A stretch of 64,000 nucleotides of DNA from Cyanoderma ruficeps (lineage: Eukaryota > Chordata > Aves > Passeriformes > Timaliidae), in assembly GCA_008694505.1 (NCBI GenBank), contig VZDJ01000594.1:8839035-8903034 (forward strand). Reading direction: 5' to 3'. Shown here one piece after another: positions 49,230 to 60,811 of this stretch. The notes beneath the pieces were generated by a model that saw only the letters and a program-made list of their open reading frames with translations, ran no database searches and was not told the DNA's origin. Made by a program: the position numbers and the translations under genes. Within the stretch, counting starts at the first letter, position 1. Each line of letters begins with the position of its first letter.

Positions 49230-49440
49230 TTTAAAAAAGTCTTAACTTCACTCAGTAGTTTTAGAGCATCAATCACTAAATTAATTAAAGCTTTCTAAAT
49301 ACGTCATGCAAATTATGCTTTAGACTCCCAAATACATAAATCATATAGAATTTTTAAGTGTCAGGGAAGGCTTATTGCTGCAGCTGCCTGCAGTACACTG
49401 GTGTGACTACTTACATCATAGCCACAGTGTAATGAGCTAC
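49230..49440. promoter_or_regulatory. Candidate conserved non-coding element
   Basis: Contains AATCACTAAATTAATTAAAG near 49,270, a consensus octamer ATGCAAAT within CGTCATGCAAATTATGC near 49,304, and a doubled E-box region (CAGCTGCCTGCAG) near 49,381. This combination of homeodomain, POU and bHLH motifs in repeat-free DNA is enhancer-like. Confidence 0.28.
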
Positions 49441-50281
49441 TCTTTGATGGCTGATTCTCTGCACAGTGGAGGCTGCCATCAAATGTGTTGTAGTTGGAGT
49501 TGACCTAGAGTAAGATGTTATCACTCCAGCTGCTCATCTCCAAAATCTTGCTAGAAGTTATTTGTTTTGGTTAACATGCTTCACTCATTTGCAATGGGCT
49601 AGGAGCACTCATGGAGTCAATTTTTTATGTTCATCTGACAAGTGATAACATGCTACCACAAGATTTACTGTTGTTACTTTTATAGGCATAGCTATTGCTT
49701 AGATTGGAGTTGTTGCATGGTTTTATTTACCTTTTTATTAACACTCCAGTTGCTGAAGTCTTTTCTTCCTCAGCTGCTACTCCCCTCCAATCATTCTGTT
49801 CTCAAATCTTGTAATCTCCCTTTAAATTTTGGCCAGATTGTTTTATTAGTTTTTAAGCAGGATGCCTTTTGAATCTGTCAGGTAAGAAAAGACATAGGAA
49901 AGCTACAATATAGTAAGAGTCCATCATTTTGTGATAAGCCCATGTATGGTGGGACTTTGGTTCCTCACCAAGGCTGGAGAGTCCCAAGTACCTCACAGAA
50001 GAGCAAGATTGGGATGAGATCTCCAGGCTATTGACCCTGCTCCCTGCTCTTGATAGGTGGTATGTTGTTCAGTCCCAGCAAGACCCACTTTTAATAGTTG
50101 TCTTGTTCCCACTATTCTCACTGGAACATTGTTGAAGAAATTCAGCCCTTTGATAGCCAGAAATATTTTCATAGGTGTAAGCTATTACTATTCAGACACA
50201 GCTTATATAATTTCATTTCTTGTATGAACACTATCTTTTAACCTAAATAGCTATTTTATACTGATATATTTATAGTTAATA
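49441..50281. other. Probable intron, unique sequence
   Basis: A pyrimidine-rich acceptor (CTTTTCTTCCTCAG ending at about 49,774) and a strong donor (TCAG followed by GTAAGA, cut after 49,880) bracket about 106 bp. All three plus-strand frames there are stopped, so at most it is a non-coding exon. Confidence 0.35.
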
Positions 50282-50600
50282 ATCACATCCCTTCTCAGCT
50301 TTTGTTTTCCTTTCCTAAACCAGTCTAAGCTCATGAGATCCATAAAGTGTCTGATAGCATGAGTAGCTTTTCTCTGGACCTACTCAAGTTTGAATTCCTT
50401 TGCTTTGGGTACAAGATAGAACTGTATTGAACAGCTCTAGTAATACTTTTTCACCTCTGCTAGAAAAATGTTTTTTAATACAATGATGTAGCTTCATTTT
50501 TCTTTTTAACAGCTATGCCCTGGTAATGGCTGAGGTGGCTTGTGAATGCAGTTATAAACCCAGGTCTTTTTCTTTCTAGCCGGTTATATCCACAATATTC
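50282..50600 (-). mobile_element. Ancient CR1 LINE fragment
   Basis: The plus strand reads CATCCCTTCTCAGC, then TTTTCTCTGGACCTACTCAA, then TGCAGTTATAAACCCAGGTC with TTTTTCTTTC. These are the reverse-complemented landmarks of the CR1 3' reverse-transcriptase/UTR region, in the correct order and at about the right spacing. It is much more diverged than the copies at 9.7 and 17.8 kb, so it predates recent bird radiations. No intact frame. Confidence 0.65.
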
Positions 50601-51504
50601 TTGCTGAGCTTTAAGTACCCAATCTTGCCCTTTGCTTTATTTAACTTCTTGATTCATACCTCTTACATCATGTATGATATCACTGCTCTCTGCTGTATCA
50701 CTACATTTTTTGAACTGTGAATCAGCATCACCTTTCTTTAGAGCACACCGCTGAATTAAGAGTGCGTGAGATGTAGAACTGAGGCTGCAAGTTATGCTGT
50801 AGCACTTGCTGAGTGTCTGCCTCATCTGCAGGGACTGAGTCTGTAATGAACCTACAGAAGTTGCAGTCAGAAAGTTTTCATCTTTCAGCTCATGGTAGCA
50901 GATAACTCTGAATGTCTTCAGTTAAATCCCCAACATACCCGTCATGTTGGTTTCCACAGTGTTGCAAGATCTTGTGCTGTGCTGGACTATTTCAGTGTAT
51001 GCACACTTCAAGTTACTCAGCATATGCTAAGACAAAGCTGCTTTGCTCAGGGCAGCTTTTCAGCAATATACATTTCTAGATGTGCCCATGCAGAATTCTT
51101 TGCAGGACTGTAGCCTAAATCACTTTCAGTTTGATTGTGATACAGATGAAGTCTATGTCAGGCTGTGTAAGGGTATTTATGTTTCCCTGTGTGTGTAGGA
51201 TTTGGAGGTCACCTGCTGTGACCCACTGTCATTCCATTAATGAAACTGGAGCAAGCATGATTTACTTCAAAGCTGTGGAACTCCATATGGACAAAATTTA
51301 TGCCTATATGGAGCTCTTCAGTAAAGTAGGATTTTATGCAATATTACTAAATCTGCTAATCTCGGCAAAGACTGGAAATTCTGCTTACTGGCAAAACCTG
51401 AAACTGGTCAGATTCCGTATTAAAATGGTCTGTTGCAGGATCCCACTGTCCTATTCAGTAATTCAAGTGAGGTTACACCAGGGGATGAGTCTGGCCAGTT
51501 AATT
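50601..51504. other. Probable intron, unique sequence
   Basis: AT-rich. The first 100 bases may extend the old CR1 but are too decayed to call. The 123-codon plus-strand frame (51,131-51,502) shows no domain. Confidence 0.4.
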
Positions 51505-52020
51505 TACCGTTGATGACAGCAGTTGTGCCGCTGATCCACACAATTGGATTGTGTTTTGGCATTGGAGGGACTCCGGGGAATCTCACGTGATCTGTGCTGT
51601 GAAATTAATTTGATAATGCACCATTGTTTTTCCTGAGCTTGCTCATTCATTCCCTGCTGAAGCTAAGGCCCTCAGGATCGGATTCATCACGTTTAGAAAC
51701 CAACTACAGCTTTCCATTTACAGGATGTCAAAATCCCTGTGTGGTCTTTCTCTTAGGGGAAAAACAAAGCGCAGCACTGTGTGCAAAAGGAGGCCTGATG
51801 GAGGTTTCTGCCAGTGAGGGGCACATTATCATCCCTCAGGCTTTACGGTTTACTGGGAGCACTGTAATCCATAATCACTGCCCCATGAAAAACTGGCATC
51901 ATTGTGTTTCCTTAGAGCTGATCGTGGGTGAATCTGCAGGTGCTCATTCATGAAGGAATTGGTGCAATCCATTCTGATGAACATGAATCCCGCCAGGTTC
52001 AGAGGGAAGCGGCCGGTCCC
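51505..52020. promoter_or_regulatory. Candidate conserved non-coding element
   Basis: About 500 bp of repeat-free sequence containing a palindromic E-box in TCTCACGTGATCTG near 51,585, AATTAATTTGATAATGCACC with CCATTGTTTTTCC (SOX-like) near 51,605-51,635, GATTCATCACG near 51,680 and ACTGTAATCCATAATCACTG near 51,862. CpGs are more frequent than in flanks (ACGTTTAG, TTACGG, TGATCGTGGG), as expected where sequence is constrained. It has no coding support. This is the most enhancer-like block of the right half, by eye only. Confidence 0.3.
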
Positions 52021-52080
52021 CCCAGGCTGTTGTCTTTCTGTGTCACGCCTGCAGGTTTTAGCTGTGCCAGCTGGAGGCAT

Positions 52081-52159
52081 TGGGCCAACTCCAGCCTTGG
52101 TGTAAGTCCATTAACATCAGTAGAGTTGCCTGCACCTACACAGGGCTAACTTTGGCCCA
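52081..52159. repeat. Palindromic MITE-like element, best-preserved copy
   Basis: Left terminus TGGGCCAACTCCAGCCTTGG and right terminus GGGCTAACTTTGGCCCA are inverted repeats about 79 bp apart. The interior has GTGTAAGTCCATTAACATCA and GTAGAGTTGCCTGCACCTA, close to the remembered sauropsid hairpin TGGTGTAAGTCCATTGACTTC. The element is non-coding and would fold into a long hairpin. Confidence 0.65.
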
Positions 52160-53670
52160 CTGTGGTTAAACTTCTGTCAGTATTTCCGCTAAGCCCTTTT
52201 CTTTATTCATGGGTTTAGAAGCTGGCTGTAAGAATGTGCTCCATGCTGACATTTGGCATACAGCATCTCCTCATCCTGGGAGTACAGAGTATGGATTTTC
52301 GCCTTCTGCAAAACAAAATAAAACAAATAGAATACCCAAACCCCACTGAGGAATTTTAGTCTGATTTCCTGGATTAGAAATAAATAGGAGTTTGTTTCAG
52401 ACTTTTTCATATTCACCTGTGTTTCTGGGGTGGATTTATGTTAAGGATTATCATATGAATCTGTATGTACATACAGAGAATCTGTTTGTGTGTGATGAGA
52501 GCTTATATTGCCTGTTTTGATAGTTGGGGTGCCATGGCCCTTTTAGAAAATGCAACGTGTTGCTTAGGCCACTGCATCCGTAAATCAGTGGCTTGTGCTA
52601 AACAGGGAGCTTCTTTGTGATTCGAGATCCCTTATCTAAATCCCAGCAACTGCTTTCAGCAAGCATAGCTCTGTTTTTTGTCTTCACACAGGGATTTGTG
52701 ACTTGATAAATTTGTTTGTTGCTTAAAGTAAGTGTTCATATAGGCTTTTATGGAGACAAATCTCAGTTTTAGAGTTGCTTGAGAGCAGCCCATTGTGGTT
52801 TTGCATGGCTCTCATTTGTTGGTGGCCGCTGGTGTCATGTACGAAAGCCACATGTGAATCTGTCATCGGTCTGAGTGAATGGGAGATGTGTTCACTAAAA
52901 ATGGGGGGCTTGAATGAGTCCGTTTTGCAGATGTTGATGCCAAAGCATATTTACAGGAGCATTCATGAAACTGCCAGGACTTCCTCAGTGATAGTTCTTT
53001 GTCTAAGGTTTTGGGGTTTTTTTGTGGGTTTATTTTTTATGCAAATGCAAATGCTTTCTGGGCTAGAATAAAATCAGTCTTAGAGCTGTTTGTAGACTAA
53101 AACACGTTTGCAGTGCTGGTTAAGAGGAATTTGCTGGAGGGAGTTCAGATAAAAAGGGAACCTGCCTGGTGCTACTGTCAACACCCGAGGGTGAGATCAG
53201 CTGAGAAGTGAGTGCAGTAAGGGTAAACTGATTTCTGTCCTCAGTTCTGTCCTGGATCCCGTATGGCTACAACAGACCACACAAGGGTAATTAGGAAATC
53301 TAGGTGTGGAAGGAGTGTGTCTATTAGAGTATTTATCTATTTCACCAGGATATGGCAGATTTTGAAAGATAGTCATGTCCATGCGTTTTAAACAGCTGTA
53401 CTGATTTAGGTTGTTACTGTCTCTCAGCTGTTCATTATCTGCTGCTCAGCTGACTGATCATGTAAGTATTCCTAATTTGTTTCAGTACAAAGTGAAGCAG
53501 TTTGTTTAATGAAGCTTTTAATGAAGCTGATAGCAAGAAGGGATGGCCAGATCTTAAAGCACAATTGTTTTCAGAAATAAAGATAGGGCAATAACTGCAA
53601 CATTTGCAAAAGCTTTTGAAGAGGAAAAGGAAGAAGGTTTGATTCATATTTTTAAACATGTGTCTTGCCC
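52160..53670. other. Probable intron, unique sequence
   Basis: AT-rich, with a T-rich patch at about 53,008-53,040. No gene or transposon recognised. Confidence 0.45.
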
Positions 53671-53728
53671 TATATCCATAGGATATACTTTTTCCATATC
53701 CATATCCATATCCATAGGATATACTTTT
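53671..53728. repeat. CCATAT hexamer array with flanking duplication
   Basis: Four CCATAT/CCATAG units at 53,694-53,717 sit between two copies of the word CCATAGGATATACTTTT (from about 53,676 and 53,712). The layout suggests that a longer duplication and a hexamer expansion happened together. Its unit is a multiple of three, so both strands read as repeated I/S or G/Y dipeptides. That explains the odd YGYGYG frames here. Confidence 0.85.
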
Positions 53729-56126
53729 AAAAATGTTTTTAAAACATTTTATGGATTGCTTTCTTTCCCTTGTAACAAAACACAAGGTCCTGGAAAATTG
53801 AGCCAAAGAAAACTGGGGAAAAAATGTTCTTGTAAAGTGCAGACTTACTGGAAATTAAATCCAGACATTACAGGAAAGCTGTAGATTCAGACTTAACAAT
53901 ACTCATATTCCTTATTGCAGCAGTGTTTACACGGCCAGTGATAGAAAAACCCCAGTGTTCACAGATCTTCTTTTTTAGACTAGAACACCTTCACAGATTT
54001 ATGCAGTGCTTTGCCATTTTTTAGCTCATAAATCATCAGTCCTGGGGAAGCATATGTCCATGGACCTGTGGACAGCAAGACCTTGTTTGGTTCTTTGTAA
54101 TGGAAATATCACAGCCCATCTGCTTTTCCAGTCGTGGAACTGTCCTGGTTGGTGTCTCACTGGCTGAGCAGCTGCAGGGAGCACTAGACAGATACACATT
54201 TAGTATTAATGTACACTATACAATCCAGTACGTTTTCACACACTCCTTTGATAACCCTAGTGCTTTAGTTTTCAGTGCTTCTGAGCTTGGGGAAATATCA
54301 GGCCCTGAGGATATGCTGGCTCTGCTTTTGAAGACTCTGAGCTTCAGAGGCAGCCAATGGAAGCTGTGGGGGCTCAGGACCTCTTAAAGCTAAGCCACAG
54401 GTTGTGCTGTGTTTGCTCATGCAAAATTAGTATCTCATCTGCAAATAGTTCCACTTGCTTCAAAGCAATCCCAAATCGAAGGAGGCGCTTTGCTGTAGGA
54501 GTGAGCCCTAGGGCCAGGTGACTGGAGTCACTGAAATGAAGGAGGGTGAGATGCCCAGGGGTGTCTCAGCTCTTTTTGGAAGGGTCAGTCCATGGAAGTC
54601 TTGGATTCTGATAGGATATTTTTTTGCATGCTGCACACCCACGCCAGCTGAAGATCTATGCCCAAGGGATGAACATACTCTGCTGCATGGAGACCTATTG
54701 TTACATTGCATTATGTTTTCAAAATAGAACGTAAGACCCAATGTTGCCATTATGTTTTCCATGTGTTTTTTGGTTTGGATCAAAACCTCAAAGCTAATTT
54801 GCCTTTTATCTTTAATAAATTTCCCTTTCCAGCTCTGTGTTTTCTTCATTACTGTCTTCCCTCTGTACTCCTGGAATGATTTTAAATATTTGCACAGAAA
54901 TAAAAACAAGTGGAACTTTTTTTGAAGATTCCCCCTTATAAAGAAAAGCCTGGTATTGATATAAATGTAGGATAAATTACCAGTTCAACTTTGAAAGCCC
55001 TTTGTGATGCTCAGCATATCATAGAACATGTATTTGTTAAAACAATGCAGCATTTTTCATGGCTGCTGGTTTTTACTGCTCTACCCTCTGAATGTCCTTC
55101 ACTGAGTTTCTGACCATTTTGGTACCTGAGCACATTGGAGTCCCTGATGCATTAGAGCATTATGAATTTCTTTCTTTGCTTATTAAATATATGACTTAAT
55201 TTAACCTGAAATTATGTCCAAAATGCAGGAGTTACAGGTGATATTCTGTACCCTGAGTAATTCAGAAGGTCATCATAGCTTAATCTGTCTGTAAAATATA
55301 ATAATTTGTCTAAACTTGTGCAAGTATTTTCAAGTACTGCAAGGTACAAAGTATTCTAAACAGAGTGAAGAGCCATCATTAGAGAAGAAATGAAAATAGC
55401 CTGGCTTGCTGGGCCCAGTGGAGCTGAGGTGGAAAGGGGATATAAGTATTCATAAATATATCACAAGTGTTAGCACTGGGGAAGGAAAGAACGATTTAAG
55501 CTAAAGTTCCAGGCTGGCACAGGATTGGGTGTGTATCCACTGGTTGGGAGTTCAGTCTGGGAACTGCAATGTTCTGGCCACTGGAGAAGTGAGAGGCAGT
55601 TTTCTGTCACAGCTTCTGAAAGGGAGAGTGTGTTTAGTGGGGATTGTGGTTGTTTATGAAAAGGATCAATAGCGTGGTTGTGTGCGAGAGCAGCAGACTG
55701 GATGACCCAGCAGAGTTCAATAAAGGAGCACAAACAGCCAAACTTTTGTTATAGGCATTGAAGTGTCTGATTCAAACAAACCCCAGCAACACTGCAGCTC
55801 AACTCGTCCTCAGCTTACCCCACTGCACACATTTCCATGACTTTGTAGAGAGTGAGATCTGGATATTATGTGGAAGATTTTACCTTACTTTTAAAGTAAA
55901 ACGTGACATTCTCATGGTGGCCAGCAGACTGCATGGTAGGAAAAAAAAGTATGTTCTCCTGCTTGTCACTACTTTATTTAGACATGATTGGGTAGAATAA
56001 ATCTCCTGAGTTATCTTCCATATGCAGTACTCTGTATCTTATGAATCCCTTGAGTGAAGTTTAATGAGAAAGCAAGGTCACAGAACAATAATGGGAAATT
56101 GCTGTGTTCAGCTATGAAGAGAAAAA
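53729..56126. other. Probable intron, unique sequence
   Basis: AT-rich. The 133-codon minus-strand frame (54,508-54,909) has no domain. No transposon recognised. Confidence 0.45.
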
Positions 56127-56200
56127 GATTGATCCAGTCAATAGCCATTCAAGTTGGAGGAAACCTTTACATTGATTTCAATGAAACTGGATCAGAGCCT
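56127..56200. repeat. Decayed palindromic relic, GATCCAG type
   Basis: Left arm GATTGATCCAGTCAATAGCC and right arm CATTGATTTCAATGAAACTGG with GATCAGAGCC are imperfect inverted repeats. The centre is TTGGAGGAAACC. It is followed directly by a consensus donor (CTCG then GTGAGT, at 56,203), which makes the element look like an exon end. The inverted-repeat origin explains the sequence better. Confidence 0.55.
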
Positions 56201-57141
56201 CGGTGAGTAAATTACTGTCTGGTCTCAGCACCGTGTCTGTCTAGTATCGTGATATAACACAATTATATCTGTGAGGACATTTTGCTCAGTGTTTGTGCTC
56301 TAAGGCATTAAGAATAAAAGAAAAAGTGATCCCAGTTGGAGCATTCTCCACACTGCAGAGGTCATTAATTTTTATCTGGAGCTGTGAAATGTAATTCAGA
56401 ACTCTATAGAAAATGGACATTGGCGTTTGTGAGCTCTTTTTTAGGAACAGTCATTTTCCTTCTCAAAAAAAAGGCAGATAATCACTTTTCTTCGATCAGT
56501 AAGGAGAGCTCTGTACATGAGTGGTTTCAATCAAATGAGGAATTTTCTTCCTTGGTGATTTAAACTACAGACGAGTCCAAGCTGAAATGTTAGATCCCAA
56601 ACCTGTGACTCTGGGACAGGTTTTTAGATTTCTGCAGGTTTTTAGTTGATGCTACCAGGGGAGTGGCTGTCTTACCTTATTCTTTTAGCCTAGCAAAAAA
56701 AAAAAAGTTGAATCTGAAGTGAAATCCACAGAGTGGTATTGTTATAGTTGCCCAGAATTGTTGGTATCTTTTTAACTAGCTGTAGCACAGGCACAATCAC
56801 ATTGCCTACTTAAGACTCCATTTTTGAAATCCATTTTCAAGATGATAGCCAGGGGTGCAGCTGACTGGAGGACTGAGCAGGGGTCAGTGGCAGAACCAGT
56901 ACTGACCCTGGATTGTCTGTGTTGCAGTATTTAATTCTAGATACCACCATTTAGGTTACTGAGCTGAATTTTAAATTTATAGCTTCCTCTAGCCTCCATG
57001 GGCTCCCATGTCTTCTGAACATAGAGAAAACAGCATTTTTAAGAAAAGCCCTGTTTCGTCTCATTAACCCTGAATATTTTTAGAATATGGTATGTTGGAG
57101 GCTTCCAACACAAATTCCTCTTTTACCTTCTGTATTATCAG
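56201..57141. other. Probable intron, unique sequence
   Basis: AT-rich, with an A-run at about 56,695-56,705. No other feature recognised. Confidence 0.45.
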
Positions 57142-57225
57142 ACAACAGACCAAAGCCACGCAAAGGAGAAGGATATGGAAAATCACCTGGCAAATTAAAT
57201 CCTGTGGCAATTCTGAACATTTTAG
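57142..57225 (+). other. Candidate short exon (84 bp)
   Basis: A pyrimidine-rich acceptor (CCTCTTTTACCTTCTGTATT then ATCAG) and a good donor (TTTTAG followed by GTATGT) bound exactly 84 bp, a multiple of three. One frame reads NRPKPRKGEGYGKSPGK followed by LNPVAILNIL, a Lys/Gly/Pro-rich peptide with phase 1 at both ends. A second frame is also open, so coding evidence is weak. I do not recognise the peptide. It could be a cassette exon of the gene starting near 25.7 kb or a chance pseudo-exon, of which long introns contain many. Confidence 0.25.
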
Positions 57226-59509
57226 GTATGTCATCCTTTTTTCTAGTTATGCAGACAAGACTGTCCCATACAAATCGAACTATCAGGTCTTCAGGGATGG
57301 GACCCTCTCATTAGAATGCTGTTTAGTGTGTTAGCATTTCTTTCTGAGCCATCCACAGAGAATACTTGAATCTGGCTATTGTGTTTGGGCAAAGAGACAC
57401 CTCATGTATTCTCTGTGGTAGCGCTGCAAAGCCCCCACTTGGTATGCACACACTGTGAGGGTGGCTTAGCCTGTCCTCCCCGCCATGGAATATGGATCCT
57501 GGATGCATTTGCATGTGCTTAAATTGAGTCATTCTGGCAGGTTTTTATTTTGTATCATCACTGTGGGTTTTCCAGGCCACAGAGGGATGGCTCCATGGTT
57601 GAAGGAAAGCTGATACTCTTTCTGCTTTATAGCAGGTACTTGGATGTATATGTTTAACTATTGCAGAGATAAAAATTTTCGGTGTTGTGTGAGAAGATAC
57701 TTCAAGCAGCAAGGAGCATGGTCATGTACTGGTCACATCTGTACTGGCTGCACATCTACAGAGAGCTCTCAATCCCTGAGAGCCATCTGCCATCCATTTG
57801 CTGGGGAGTGCTGGGACCTCTGTCCCATTTGGTGAGCCGCTATTGAAGGTGCAGCTTCGGCTCACCGAGGGCCTGTGCTTGGAGAACAGGGCCAGCACAG
57901 TGTTACACCCCAGCACAGGGTTCTTCCCAAAGGTCTCCAGAGCTGTTTCCTGTTGTTTGATCCTGTGTTTCAGGCATATCATCTGTGTTAATTGCTGGAG
58001 GACAGGAAACAAGGAGTCTGGAAGTGCAAAAGTTAGAAGCCTGTTCTCTGAAATTGCTCAGAAATGTAGAGGATGTTCCCACGGTACTGCTGCTTCCCAT
58101 CTTCCACCCTCCTGAGACAGTTCAGAAAATACAGAGCTGTCTTCACCATTTTCACTCTGTTTTCTCCAGCTTTTAAGTGTCAAATCTGTGTTCCCATATT
58201 CTCTTCAGGCTCCACCTGTGTTGGTACTGCTGCCCTCTTAGGTCCAGCTGCTCATTAGGGGTGCCAATGCACCCACTGTTTTGGTGCAGATGAGCTGCGG
58301 TAGAGTACACACTGTTTCAACTCAAGTTAAATGACCTTTCTGCTTCAGCTCTCCATTTGTTGTTGATGTATGGCTTTGCTGATCCCACTGCATGTTGGGT
58401 TCCTTGTTTGTTCTGACTCCCTGACTCCTTTCCTGGAAAGCAGTAGCTCTGTAAGCAGTTCTTTAGCTTTCCGGGATGCATTCTTGTCTCTAGATGAATG
58501 ATCCTCCCCCCAACACTTGATTAAATTAACTGTATTTTTTCTTTTTGAGTAGAACCAGAATATAAAGAAGTCTGGGGCACATTGTACACACCTGGGCTGT
58601 GAGGACTAACTGAATACATCCCTTATTAAAGGCAGTTCCTACTTTCTTTGCATTCCTTAGCTAGGTCCCTTTTTTGGCTTTGGTCACAATCTGATCCTCA
58701 AGAACTGGGGGTATGATCAAATTCAAACAGTTAATACTTGTGGACCCAAGTGTTATTATTCCAGCTAAGAGCCCAGCTCCACATTCCAGGGTCTTCTTTG
58801 GCGTATCTTAGCTCTGTAAGTGTTCTCTCTTGTCACTCTTTGTCAGATGTCACTTGTCACCCCTATCACCTCAGGGTCATTGGGGTCAGACAGCTCACAT
58901 GCTGTGAGGAGGGCAGAGCTCAAATGCTGCAATGCTCAAGAGTGCATCTTTGAGATGGGCTGAAGCAAAACTGTCAGGGAAAAAGAGACCTGGTGAGTGT
59001 GCAGATTTGAGAGATGTCTGTCTCCGCTCTTCATATTGATGAGTTTAGCTTTAAACTCTGTAGCTCCACAGTGTTTGGCGTTTTCAGCACTGTTGGTAAG
59101 GCAGGAGCTTCTTTAGGAGCTGGACATGAATAGATTTCCCTTCCCTAAACTGACATTGAGCATACCCGGCAGAGGGAACTCACAGGAGCCTCCTGCTAAT
59201 GCAGCCAGAACTGGAACAGATAGGACATATGTGTGAATCAGTTCCTGCCTTCATGCATGTCTTTATACTCTGCCATTTCAGCAGTGTGGTGGAAACCAAT
59301 AGTACCTGAAGCTTTTTCTTCTGCTTTAGCATGAAACACGCAGGATACTGTAGACATCAAATCAGAAATGCACATGAGCAGATTTTATGCACAAGCTAAC
59401 TTGCTCTGTCTCCCTCGGTAGGAGGCATTTAAAATTATCCCAGCACATTCAGAAGTGCTAATGCAACAGTTAAAGGAGTTGATTGTAGCAGCTTCCTGAA
59501 AGGTAAATG
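57226..59509. other. Probable intron, unique sequence
   Basis: No exon or transposon recognised. Several 60-105-codon frames between 57,640 and 58,260 overlap in different frames and strands and are mutually contradictory. Confidence 0.45.
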
Positions 59510-59614
59510 TAGCTTAGTGTATTTGGTGCTGGCCTAGGACTGGTGAACTGAGGTTCTGTTTCTGACTCTGCTATCAGTTTTCCCTGTGCAGTTTCTCTGT
59601 TTGTAAATAAAGAC
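59510..59614 (+). mobile_element. MIR-like SINE relic
   Basis: Reads AGCTTAGTGTATTTGGTGCT, then GGCCTAGGACTGGTGAACTG, then CTGTGCAGTTTCTCTGTTTGT with AAATAAAGAC. This follows the MIR consensus order of tRNA-derived start, core and the CTCAGTTTCCCCATCTGTAAA tail. Sense orientation, about 105 bp, strongly diverged. Confidence 0.6.
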
Positions 59615-59870
59615 TTAGCTCTTTCTGGAGAGCTTTAAAACCAGTTAACGAAAGTCATGGGAGAGCTGTAATAATAAAGAAATGGCTTGGTGCTAGAAAA
59701 CAATCTGGAATTTTAAATTTTTGTACTAGTATGTAAGCAGGCTCCTGTTCTTTCTTGCCTGAGGGGTCTCTGTTAGGACTTGGTCTTCAGCATATGGGAT
59801 GCTTTTCAAACAGGCAACATAAGTCAGACTGAGCCCTGTACAGAGGGGCAAGTGTTCTGTGCAGCTTGAT
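59615..59870. other. Probable intron, unique sequence
   Basis: Nothing recognised. Confidence 0.45.
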
Positions 59871-59912
59871 AGACCCCAGGCCCTGCTGCAGTTAATGGGA
59901 CACTACTGCCAT
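59871..59912. repeat. Possible partial palindromic relic
   Basis: GACCCCAGGCCCTGCTGCAG followed by TTAATGGGACACTACTGCCAT resembles the left half and centre of the palindromic family (GGCCCTGCTGCAGTCAATGG). The right arm is not recognisable, so this is a fragment or a chance match. Confidence 0.3.
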
Positions 59913-60769
59913 AAACAGTTTGTGGGATGGATGCCTAATTAAAGACAAGAGGCAGTAAGTGAGCATTGCAGTAGCAGGGAAATGGAGAGGTAACTGGAAT
60001 AAGTGGGAGTGGCTGAGCAGTCTAGAGTGCTCACAACTGGATTTCCAATTCTGGTTTCACTTAGGAAAAAAATCAGCTCTCTGTGCATGCACTTCTGTTT
60101 CCATTTAAAACTAAAACTATTTTTTAAACCTATGTTTATCTTCAGAAACCTGTTTCTGCCTGTTTTCATTTAGTTCTTTAAATTACTAGTTTAACCCAGT
60201 AAGACTTACCATGGATTTTCTTAAGGGGAAGAAATGGATTCTGCAATTTCAAGCCAATAATGATCTGTCTGTGTATAACATGAAAGAAAGAAATGGAAGG
60301 AATTTTTTGACAAGAGCAGACATCTCTGTAAACTAATCTTTTCTAAGCCAGCTGTGGAGAGGTTTAGCTTTCTGGTATTTCCCATGGACACATACTTAAC
60401 TCAGTGCTGCTAAGTAGTTTCAGGTCACTTAATGGGATGTAATTAGCATTCTGTAGTGAGCTGGTGAGTCCAGTGATGGTCTTGCCAGGGAAATGTTTAG
60501 GAGTCTGCAAAATGTCCTTTGTACATCACATGCAATAGTTGGATCCATTGAGACGTATCACCTCAGTTCACAAGATGCATTTGATGCACATCTGCGTGTG
60601 GTGTGTATATGGGGCATGGTGCAGCCACAGGAGAATGTGACCACATCAAAATTGGTGCTTCACTAACAATTTGGGTTTTGTGAGCTGCCAGCACTGTTCC
60701 CATGGATGGCCTAGAGAGGAGAAGCTGACAGGGTAGGATGGGAAGCAAAGAACCTGGTGTATAAAAGAG

Positions 60770-60772
<3 letters not shown>
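59913..60772. other. Probable intron, unique sequence
   Basis: AT-rich sequence with nothing recognised. Confidence 0.45.

Positions 60773-60807
<35 letters not shown>
60773..60807. repeat. TG dinucleotide microsatellite
   Basis: Seventeen uninterrupted TG units directly after ATAAAAGAGCTC. An ordinary short tandem repeat. Confidence 0.96.

Positions 60808-60811
<4 letters not shown>

Noticed and set aside
49775..49880. Acceptor/donor pair enclosing about 106 bp
   Set aside because: All three plus-strand frames contain stops, so it cannot be a coding exon. A non-coding exon cannot be excluded.
53435..53806. YGYGYG-containing minus-strand frame
   Set aside because: Caused by the CCATAT hexamer array, not a glycine/tyrosine-rich protein.
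56116..56203. Possible exon reading MKRKRLIQ... and ending at a consensus donor
   Set aside because: The sequence is better explained as an imperfect inverted-repeat relic. No acceptor pairs with it convincingly.
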